A stretch of DNA of 64,000 nucleotides, from NCBI GenBank assembly GCA_003141455.1, contig PLMA01000048.1, positions 54,488 to 118,487 on the forward strand, in the 5' to 3' direction. The stretch's first letter is position 1. Each line of letters starts with the position of its first letter. Under the pieces are notes generated by a model. The model ran no database searches. It saw nothing but the letters and a program-made list of their open reading frames with translations, and was not told the DNA's origin. The DNA comes from Chloroflexota bacterium. GTDB taxonomy: Bacteria; Chloroflexota; Limnocylindria; Limnocylindrales; CSP1-4. The position numbers and the translations under genes were made by a program. Shown one piece after another: positions 57,277-64,000 of this stretch.

Positions 57277-58115
57277 CTCAGCGCCTCCTCGAGCGCGATT
57301 CGAGCGTCAGTTCGGTCGTCGCGGTATTTCACCACGATCGCGGCGGAGAGGGCCAGTCCGTTGCTCTCGGCGAAAGCGCCCGGCACGCTCCGCACGCCCG
57401 GCGCAACAACTGCGCCGGCGGGTACGACCAGGGGCTCTTCCAACGTGCCGACGACGACCCGATCCCGAGCCAGGTCGTACAGCCGGCTGGTGCCCGTCAG
57501 GATGACCCCGGCAGCGATGACCGCGCCTCTCTTGACGAGCACGCTTTCCAGGAGCGCGGCCTGGGCGCCGACGAAGACCTCGTCCTCGACGATCACGGGG
57601 CGCCGGCCGGGCGGCTCCAGGACGCCGCCGATCTGGACGCCGGCTGAGAGATGGACTCTCGCCCCGATCTGGGCGCACGATCCTACGAGGACGTGGGAAT
57701 CGACCATGGTTCCTTCGCCCAGCCACGCCCCGACGTTGATGTACGAGGGCGGCATGATGGTTACGCCCTGGGCCAGGTAGACGCCGCCGCGTACCGACGT
57801 TCCGCCCGGGACGACGCGCCACGGCTTGCCTGCCGCGAGCGCTGCCCGAGCCTCCTCCGAGTCCAGCAGGTCCTTGACCGGAAGACCGACGCGGTCGCGG
57901 AACTGGAATGTGCCACCCAGATCCCAGGTCCGCGTTTCGCGATCGGCGAACAGCTCGAGGATCGCCGCCTGCACCTCCGGGTTGACGCGCCAGCCGCTCG
58001 GAGCGCCGTCGTCCGGTTGGGCGGCTCGAACCCGCCCCGCTTCCAGATCGGCCAGGATTCCCAGCAAGCCGGTTGCGGAACCGGTCGCGCCTCCGGGAGC
58101 CTCCGTCGCGCTCAC
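57273..58115 (-). CDS. dapD: tetrahydrodipicolinate N-succinyltransferase
   Basis: PPSYINVGAWLGEGTMVDSHVLVGSCAQIGARVHLSAGVQIGGVLEPPGRRPVIVEDEVFVGAQ; GTGA overlap with dapA. Confidence 0.93.
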   Translation of the reverse strand: MSATEAPGGATGSATGLLGILADLEAGRVRAAQPDDGAPSGWRVNPEVQAAILELFADRETRTWDLGGTFQFRDRVGLPVKDLLDSEEARAALAAGKPWRVVPGGTSVRGGVYLAQGVTIMPPSYINVGAWLGEGTMVDSHVLVGSCAQIGARVHLSAGVQIGGVLEPPGRRPVIVEDEVFVGAQAALLESVLVKRGAVIAAGVILTGTSRLYDLARDRVVVGTLEEPLVVPAGAVVAPGVRSVPGAFAESNGLALSAAIVVKYRDDRTDARIALEEALR

Positions 58116-59116
58116 GCGTGAGCGGAGGTTGCGGTCCGCGATCGAGCCGCCGATCCCGCGCCGGCACGCCCGGCGGCGGCCGATCCGATGGCCACGACCT
58201 TGTCGGACCCAAGCAGGCCCGTGGTCTCGAGGATCAGGCGCATGCGCGCCCGGTGCGGCTCCTCGAGCGGCAGCAGCGGCATTCGGAGCGTGTCCGAGCA
58301 CAGCCCCATCATCGACATGGCCGCCTTCACCGGTACAGGGTTTGGGCCACCCACGAAATTCGCCTTCATGAGCGGCAGCCAGCGCTCGTGGATGCGCCGA
58401 GCCTGGTCCCAATCGCCGGCGAACGCGGCGTCACACATCTCGGCCATCTCGCCTGGAATCTCGTTCGCGCAGGTGCAGATGACGCCGTCGCCGCCGAGCG
58501 CGAGCATCGGCATGGTCCACGTGTCGTCGCCGGCGAGGACGGAGAAGTCGGCCGGGCGATCGCGCAGGATCGTGGCGATCTGGTCCATGTTCGCCGACGC
58601 CTCCTTCACCGCGACGATCCGGGGGTGTTCCGCGAGACGAAGGAGCGTTGCCGCTTCCACGTTCACGCCTGTCCTGCCGGGGACGTTGTAAACGACGATC
58701 GGCAGATCGCCCTCGTCCGCGATGGCTCGGAAGTGCGACTCGAGCATGCGCTGATCCGGCTTGTTGTAGTACGGCGCGACGACGAGGGCGGCGTCAACGC
58801 CCAGCTCCGCCGCTCGGCGGGTAGCGCGGATCGCGGTCGCGGTGCTGTTCGAGCCGGTTCCGGCGATGACCCGGAGACGGGCACGGCTCGCCCGCTCAGA
58901 CGCGACCTCCAGAGTGGTGGCGATCACCCACTCGTCCTCTTCGTGGCTCAGCGTCGGGGTCTCGCCCGTGGTGCCGCAGGGTACGAGGCCATGGATACCG
59001 GCATCGATCTGGCGGCGAACGAGATTCCTGAAAGCTTCCTCATCGATTGCGCCCGATGAGGTAAATGGGGTCACGAGGGCTGTGAAAGCTCCTCGTAGCA
59101 GGCGACTCACTGACAT
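58112..59116 (-). CDS. dapA: 4-hydroxy-tetrahydrodipicolinate synthase
   Basis: LVPCGTTGETPTLSHEE...DLPIVVYNVPGRTGVNVEAATLLRLAEHPRIVAVKEAS. Confidence 0.97.
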   Translation of the reverse strand: MSVSRLLRGAFTALVTPFTSSGAIDEEAFRNLVRRQIDAGIHGLVPCGTTGETPTLSHEEDEWVIATTLEVASERASRARLRVIAGTGSNSTATAIRATRRAAELGVDAALVVAPYYNKPDQRMLESHFRAIADEGDLPIVVYNVPGRTGVNVEAATLLRLAEHPRIVAVKEASANMDQIATILRDRPADFSVLAGDDTWTMPMLALGGDGVICTCANEIPGEMAEMCDAAFAGDWDQARRIHERWLPLMKANFVGGPNPVPVKAAMSMMGLCSDTLRMPLLPLEEPHRARMRLILETTGLLGSDKVVAIGSAAAGRAGAGSAARSRTATSAHA

Positions 59117-59206
59117 CTCGGCTTGCTCCTTGGTGGTTGGGACGGCTTCGGTTGGCGATCTATGGGCGGTCGAAGTTGGCGGCGATTCCGCCGGCCGATT
59201 GCTGGT

Positions 59207-60028
59207 TCATGGGTTGGGGGCGTCGGTAGAGGGGACGCCGGACGCCGGCCGACCATTCGAACCTGCGTCCGCCGACTGTTTGGCGATGATCGAGTCGACG
59301 ACTTCGTCGAAGCTGTGGAAGCCCGGAGCGCGGGGCTCGGCCAGGAGCCACTCGGCTGCGGTGATCGCGCCCGCGGCATAGGCCGATCGATCGCGGGCAG
59401 TGAGGCGCATCTCCAGGGTCTCTCCCGGGGCGTCGAAGCCCACGAGGTGCATCCCCGGCGCGCTTCCGGCCCGAATCACGGCCACGTCCAGCTCGTCGAG
59501 GGCGGGGGCGCCGTGCGCCATGGCCCGGGCCACGCGCTGCTTGCGAGGATGAGCGGCGATCAGGCGTCGCGACAGGTCGAGGGCGGTGCCGGACGGACGG
59601 TCCGTCTTGGTCCGGCGGTGCCACTCCACGAGGTACGGGTCGTATTCCGCGAACGGGCCGAAGAGGCGGGCAGCGTCCTCGACCAGTCGGGCGAACAGCG
59701 TCACGCCCAGGCTGAAGCTGGGAGACGCCACGGCCGCCGCTTCGTGCTGGATCAGGAGGGCTTCGGCCGCGGCGCGGTCGGCCGCCCAGTTGGTGGTGCC
59801 AATGACCAACCGCCGGATCCCGCCCTCGAGTGCCGCCCGGACATTCTGGAGGACGGCCTCGCCGACGGTGAAGTCGAAGAGCACGTCCGCGCCCTCGAAC
59901 CTGGCGGACGCGTGGACGGCGCCTGTCTCGGGCATGCCCAGGATCGCTCGCGCCGGCGTGCCGCGTGCGGCCAGGGCAGCGGCCACGGCACGGCCCATCT
60001 CTCCGTCGCCGGCGACGATGCTGAGCAT
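59207..60028 (-). CDS. dapB: 4-hydroxy-tetrahydrodipicolinate reductase
   Basis: MLSIVAGDGEMGRAVAAALAARG...DVLFDFTVGEAVLQNVRAALEGGIRRLVIGTTNW...EWHRRTKTDRPSGTAL; SD GGAGG upstream. Confidence 0.95.
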   Translation of the reverse strand: MLSIVAGDGEMGRAVAAALAARGTPARAILGMPETGAVHASARFEGADVLFDFTVGEAVLQNVRAALEGGIRRLVIGTTNWAADRAAAEALLIQHEAAAVASPSFSLGVTLFARLVEDAARLFGPFAEYDPYLVEWHRRTKTDRPSGTALDLSRRLIAAHPRKQRVARAMAHGAPALDELDVAVIRAGSAPGMHLVGFDAPGETLEMRLTARDRSAYAAGAITAAEWLLAEPRAPGFHSFDEVVDSIIAKQSADAGSNGRPASGVPSTDAPNP

Positions 60029-60070
60029 TCCCGATCCTCCGTTGTGTCTTTGGCGTGGCTGTCTATCGCG

Positions 60071-60110
60071 AAAACAGAAAGGCCGCGGCACCGCCTTCAG
60101 TGTCGCGGCC
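60071..60110 (-). terminator. intrinsic terminator-like hairpin in the dapB leader
   Basis: Minus strand GGCCGCG-A-CAC-TGAAGGCG-GTG-C-CGCGGCC followed by TTTCTGTTTT. Confidence 0.8.
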
Positions 60111-60164
60111 CTCGGGAGCTTCGTGCCCCTCGGCTCCGCGGTTCGCTACGAACTCCGCCGAGCC

Positions 60165-60233
60165 CTAGGGCCGTGCCTCCCGGCAGGGCCGCCAGCGCTT
60201 GGACTTGGGCTTGGCGAGCATTCGAACGAACAT
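60165..60233 (-). CDS. putative 22-aa leader peptide MFVRMLAKPKSKRWRPCREARP
   Basis: ATG TTC GTT CGA ATG CTC GCC AAG CCC AAG TCC AAG CGC TGG CGG CCC TGC CGG GAG GCA CGG CCC TAG; not in the ORF track because of size; no clear SD. Confidence 0.5.
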   Translation of the reverse strand: MFVRMLAKPKSKRWRPCREARP

Positions 60234-60427
60234 GGTCTGCGGATTATGCATCAAGCAGCGGTCGATGCGCAACTGTTGCGGAGATTATGCAGGCTGCATA
60301 CCTGACGCATGCATATGGAGCATGCATCGCGGATTCCGCAACGGGGGCCGCTGCGGGAAAGTCCCGCCTGCCGTGGCGGGGAATCCCTTCGTTTCGCTCC
60401 GTCTGCCCGGTGCTACCGTTCGGCGCC

Positions 60428-62245
60428 ATGAGGTCACTCACACGCGCACCCATCAGGGTCCTTCTCTCGATCTCGGCCGCCGCGATCGCGCTCGGGCTGG
60501 CGCTGGCCGTCCCGTCGCTGCCGCAGCCAGACACGGGCCTGCATCTTGGCTACCAAGATGGCCAGGTGGTCGTGGTATCCGTGGAGTACGGATCCACCGC
60601 CCAGGTATCGGGCCTCCGGCCGGGCCAGGTCGTCGTAATGCTAGACGTTCAGCTGGTTCTGGCGGCGTCGGAGTCGGTCAAGCGAGCGGCGGCCCAAACG
60701 AGCGAGCCGACGATGGGGGTGATGACCGCCCCCCGCGACCAACTGATGTGCGATGGCAGCGGCACGTGCACTCTCCCGCCCCCGTACGAGTACAGCTCCG
60801 GTATCTCCGACGGCGTGCCCTACTACTCATGGGGCGGACCACCCGAGGCCTGGCACGACTTCTCGTCGTATCCGTACGGCTCGATGCCGATCGAAGCCGG
60901 ACTGGCGATCCTCATCCTGGGCTGGCTGGTGCTGAGCCGCGGCTGGGCAGGCCCCACGCTCAAGCCGTTCGCGCTGTCGCTGCCGGTGGCCACGGCGGTG
61001 CCGCTCTTCGTCGTGACAATCGACGCGTACCATTCCGCGCCGGCGGCTGTGGTCGGAGCGGTTCTCGTCCCCCTGGCGATGCTTCCGCTTGCCATGGACT
61101 TCCTGGGGCGCGTCGAGGGCACGCGCCGGCGCCGGCTCGTCGCGTCGATCACCGTCGGCCTGGCTCTTGCGTCGGTGGCCGCCGGGCTCCTCCTCCCAAC
61201 AAACCAGGACCTGCTTACGTGGCGGGTCCTCCTGGTTGCACTCACGGCTTTCGCGCCGGGGCTGTTCGCGGCTCGGCTGTCGCACCGCCTGGACCCTGGC
61301 TCGAACCCGGGCCAGAGCCGCTGGCGCGTCATCGTGGCCCGAGGCCTCCAGTTGGTGCCGGGATCGTTAGCCGGCCGCCTGGTGCGCCGGCTCCGTTCCG
61401 GCTCGACGGCTGGGCCGGGATCGACGCCCAATGCTCTCACAGGGTCGATTGACGTCATGTTCGCGGCCATGACACCTGGGATCGCCGCGGTCAAGCTCGC
61501 TGACATGCACTCAATGGATCTCGGGTTCGTCTTCCTGTGGCTCGCCGCCTTCTTCGTCGTGACGAGACTGAGCCTGTGGCCCCTCACGCGACTGGCTACC
61601 CGAGCCACGCTCCAACGCGACCTCGTCGTGGCCGCGACCGAGGCGGAGCGGGCACGCATTGCCGCGGACGTCCACGACGACGCCCTCCAGGATCTGACGC
61701 TCCTCGTGCGCAGACTCGATGCGGCCGGCGACGAGGCCAACGCCACCGCCGCTCGGGAGGTCGCGGAGCGCCTGCGGGCCATCTGCGGCGACCTTCGCCT
61801 GCCGGTCCTGGACGACCTGGGTGTGGGCCCGGCGCTCGAATGGCTGTGCGCCAGGCAGGGTGATGTTGCCGGTTCGATCACCCTGGATCGTCTGGCCGAA
61901 GAGAGCAGACTGCCTGCCGACGTCGAGCTCGCCGTCTTCCGTGTCGCTCAGGAAGCTCTCTCGAACGCCATCCGGCATGGTGCGCCGCCCATCGTGGTCT
62001 CGTACCGGGCCGCCCAGGACTTGGTTGAGCTCCGTGTCGACGACTCGGGTCCGGGTTTGGCCGACGGCGCGGCCGGGCTGGCCGAGCAGACGGGCCACCT
62101 GGGCCTGCTCAACATGACTCAGCGCGCTGAGGCCCTCGGTGCCAGCCTCACGATCAGGCGAAGGCCGGGAGGTGGGACTCGAGTCTCGCTCGTATGGCGC
62201 CGCCCGATCGCCGGAATCGAGGTCCCGGCGATGGCACCCGCATGA
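60428..62245 (+). CDS. sensor histidine kinase with extracytoplasmic PDZ-like domain
   Basis: YQDGQVVVVSVEYGSTAQVSGLRPGQVVVMLDV (PDZ-like); RARIAADVHDDALQDLTLLVRRLD; HATPase VDDSGPGLADGAAG...GHLGLLNMTQRAEALGA. Confidence 0.9.
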   Translation: MRSLTRAPIRVLLSISAAAIALGLALAVPSLPQPDTGLHLGYQDGQVVVVSVEYGSTAQVSGLRPGQVVVMLDVQLVLAASESVKRAAAQTSEPTMGVMTAPRDQLMCDGSGTCTLPPPYEYSSGISDGVPYYSWGGPPEAWHDFSSYPYGSMPIEAGLAILILGWLVLSRGWAGPTLKPFALSLPVATAVPLFVVTIDAYHSAPAAVVGAVLVPLAMLPLAMDFLGRVEGTRRRRLVASITVGLALASVAAGLLLPTNQDLLTWRVLLVALTAFAPGLFAARLSHRLDPGSNPGQSRWRVIVARGLQLVPGSLAGRLVRRLRSGSTAGPGSTPNALTGSIDVMFAAMTPGIAAVKLADMHSMDLGFVFLWLAAFFVVTRLSLWPLTRLATRATLQRDLVVAATEAERARIAADVHDDALQDLTLLVRRLDAAGDEANATAAREVAERLRAICGDLRLPVLDDLGVGPALEWLCARQGDVAGSITLDRLAEESRLPADVELAVFRVAQEALSNAIRHGAPPIVVSYRAAQDLVELRVDDSGPGLADGAAGLAEQTGHLGLLNMTQRAEALGASLTIRRRPGGGTRVSLVWRRPIAGIEVPAMAPA

Positions 62246-62853
62246 CCGTTCCGCTCGATCCGATCCGAGTCGCCATCGTCGACGACCACCCGGTCGTCCG
62301 GGAAGGAACGGCCGCCTTGCTCGATGCGCAGACAGGCTTGCGCGTGGTCGGGACGGTGAGCTCGATTGAGGAGGCGAGCTCGCTCCTCGACCCGAGCGCG
62401 GTCGATGTCTTGCTGCTGGACATCCGTCTCGGGTCCGACAGCGGACTTGGGCTGCTGGGCGGCGGCGAGCCTCGTCCCGCGATCGTGGTCCTGACCGCGT
62501 ACGACTATCCCCAATACGTTGCGGCGGCCTTGCGCCTGGGTGCCTCCGGATTCGTCGTCAAGACGGCGCCGGTGCCGGAGCTTGTCGATGCAATCCGGCG
62601 AGCGGCGGCGGGCGGGCTGGCCTTCGGGCGCAGGCCGGCCGCGGCGGCCGCGGCATCGCTGACTCCGCGTGAACGCGAGGTCGTTGGGCTCGTGGTGGAC
62701 GGGCGCAGCAACGACGAGGTCGGGGCCGCGCTCGGGATTACGACCAAGACGGTCGAGGGCCACCTGCGCCGGCTCTTCGACCGTCTGGGCGTCCAGTCAC
62801 GGACCGAGCTGGCCACTCGAGCCTTGCGCGAGGGCTGGCTGGAGGTCCCGTAG
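62242..62853 (+). CDS. NarL/LuxR-type response regulator
   Basis: RVAIVDDHPVVREGTAALLD...LTPREREVVGLVVDGRSNDEVGAALGITTKTVEGHLRRLFDRLGV; ATGA overlap with the kinase. Confidence 0.95.
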   Translation: MTVPLDPIRVAIVDDHPVVREGTAALLDAQTGLRVVGTVSSIEEASSLLDPSAVDVLLLDIRLGSDSGLGLLGGGEPRPAIVVLTAYDYPQYVAAALRLGASGFVVKTAPVPELVDAIRRAAAGGLAFGRRPAAAAAASLTPREREVVGLVVDGRSNDEVGAALGITTKTVEGHLRRLFDRLGVQSRTELATRALREGWLEVP

Positions 62854-62869
62854 TCGAGCGACTCTGTTG

Positions 62870-62892
62870 GTGACCGCTCTTGCGGTCACTTT
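62870..62892 (+). terminator. terminator hairpin after the response regulator
   Basis: GTGACCGC-TCTT-GCGGTCAC-TTT, 8-bp perfect stem. Confidence 0.65.
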
Positions 62893-63017
62893 GCCCTCAA
62901 TTCCGTTGTGGGAAGCGCTAAGTGGGAAGGGCGGTCATATAGGGGGGCTGGCGGCCGGTTCGGATGGCCGAACCCGGCCGAGTTAGACGTAGGCGGCTAA
63001 CTCAACGCCGTGGGGTC

Positions 63018-63208
63018 GGGGAGCGCTGCCGGCGGGCTCACTTTGTGCTTCTGGTGGTGGAGATGAGCGGAAATCGTCCCTGCCGCTGCCGTCACACCGC
63101 GCGCCGCGCCATGGGGACCGCTGCCAACGGGCCACTTAGTGCTTCTGGTGGCCGAGATGAGCGGAAATCGTCCCTGCCGCTGCTGTCACACTGTCGCGCC
63201 GCGCCGTA
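63018..63208. repeat. two ~95-bp imperfect tandem repeats, intergenic
   Basis: Both copies share GTGCTTCTGGTGG..GAGATGAGCGGAAATCGTCCCTGCCGCTG at 94-bp offset. Confidence 0.92.
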
Positions 63209-63234
63209 GGCGGCTGCCGGTCACGGCAGCCGCC
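63209..63234. terminator. long stem-loop 3' of metX
   Basis: GGCGGCTGCCG-GTCA-CGGCAGCCGCC, 11-bp perfect stem; no obvious U tract. Confidence 0.5.
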
Positions 63235-63241
63235 GCTCCCG

Positions 63242-64000
63242 CTACTTGAGCGCCTCGGCCAGGATCTTCGTGAGCTGATCCCACTCGACCAGGAAGGCGT
63301 CGTGCCCCTTCGTGGATAGGATCTCGCGATAGGCCGCGTCCATGCCGGCCTCGTTCGCGGCCTCGATCATTGCCTGGACCTGGTTCGTGCCGTAGAGGAT
63401 GTCGCCCTCGATGCCGACGCCGGTCAGACGCGTTCCGTACGCCGCCAGCCGCCCCAGGGCGGCAACGACTCCGCCGCGGTCGCGGCCGATGTCGTGCGAG
63501 TCCATCGCCAGGACGAGCGAGCGGTATGTGTCGGGATCGAATCGATCCAGGAGCTTGCGGCCCTGGTGGTGCAGGTAGCTGACGATCGATGGCGTGCCAT
63601 CCGGCTCGGCCCGACCGGCGAAGCGCTGCTCGAAGTCGATCTCGCTGCGGTAGGTCGTAATCGCCAGCTGGCGAGCCAGGTCCAGGCCCTCCATGCCGAG
63701 CTTGTCGACGATCTCGAGCTGGATGTTGTCCCAGCCGACGGCGAGCTGGCCGATCCGTGCGGGCGCGGCCATCGGCACGACGCGACTGATCTCGCCCGGC
63801 CGCTCCAATGCGACCTCCAGGGCGACCATGCCGCCCAACGATCCGCCCACCGCGAGGGCCAGCTTGCCGATCCCCAACGCGTCGAGTAGGCGCCATTGGG
63901 CTCGGGCCTGATCGCGGACCGAGACACGGGGGAACGACCGACCGTAGGGCTTGCCGGTCAGGGAGTTACGCGAGGTCGGGCCGCTGGTGCCGTAGCGGCT
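63242..64000 (-). CDS. metX: homoserine O-acetyltransferase (N-terminus beyond window)
   Basis: RYGTSGPTSRNSLTGKPYGRSFPRVSVRDQARAQWRLLDALGIGKLALAVGGSLGGMVALE; nucleophile elbow GGSLGG. Confidence 0.93.
   Translation of the reverse strand, partial: SRYGTSGPTSRNSLTGKPYGRSFPRVSVRDQARAQWRLLDALGIGKLALAVGGSLGGMVALEVALERPGEISRVVPMAAPARIGQLAVGWDNIQLEIVDKLGMEGLDLARQLAITTYRSEIDFEQRFAGRAEPDGTPSIVSYLHHQGRKLLDRFDPDTYRSLVLAMDSHDIGRDRGGVVAALGRLAAYGTRLTGVGIEGDILYGTNQVQAMIEAANEAGMDAAYREILSTKGHDAFLVEWDQLTKILAEALK

Larger units (their letters stand above)
60071..60233 (-). promoter_or_regulatory. candidate lysine transcription attenuator (leader peptide plus alternative stems)
   Basis: 22-codon ORF with KPKSK, then stems 1:2, 2:3 and 3:4 (terminator) directly upstream of dapB. 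Confidence 0.6.

Noticed and set aside
60081-60110. T-box riboswitch at the dapB leader (GAAGGCGGTGCCGCGG resembles AAGGGTGGTACCGCGG)
   Set aside because: The UGGN acceptor-pairing bulge is altered to CGGT and I could not identify Stem I or a specifier loop. Kept only as an alternative to test with RF00230.
60071-60430. Lysine riboswitch (L-box) upstream of dapB
   Set aside because: None of the conserved L-box core motifs are visible.
63018-63208. CRISPR or coding duplication
   Set aside because: Only two long copies and no spacers; indels between copies shift the frame of the 81-aa ORF 62964..63209.

Overview
64 kb of high-GC bacterial chromosome with about 57 supportable protein-coding genes, mostly housekeeping. 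Gene content and style suggest a Chloroflexota-like organism, but that is inference. I found no CRISPR array, phage or transposase. Recognisable modules: a PadR / membrane protein / PadR operon; a NarL-type two-component system next to a MacB-like ABC exporter; an AbrB/PIN toxin-antitoxin pair; lysine 2,3-aminomutase; an ATP-dependent DNA ligase with an in-frame repeat insertion; tRNA-Ile(UAU); a PrsW-type protease; a GNAT/ADP-forming acyl-CoA synthetase fusion; an orphan DNA methyltransferase; a large AAA-LuxR regulator; pntB/pntA2/pntA1; a TPP-riboswitch thiD-thiM-thiE-thiL-cytX operon; cydAB; a dapB-dapA-dapD-lysA lysine operon; a PDZ-like sensor kinase with its regulator; and metX (partial). 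The most interesting signal is upstream of dapB. A 22-codon ORF with the lysine cluster K-P-K-S-K ends at the edge of a set of mutually exclusive stems (1:2, 2:3, 3:4) that finishes in a terminator hairpin with a T-rich tract. This looks like a lysine transcription attenuator. Other notable signals are near-perfect operators upstream of the XRE, PadR and antitoxin genes, an interleaved pair of long inverted repeats near 37.8 kb, a 94-bp tandem duplication near 63.1 kb, a truncated HAD gene at the end of the thi operon, and a 149-bp antisense coding overlap. All calls are from reading the sequence only; no database search was run.
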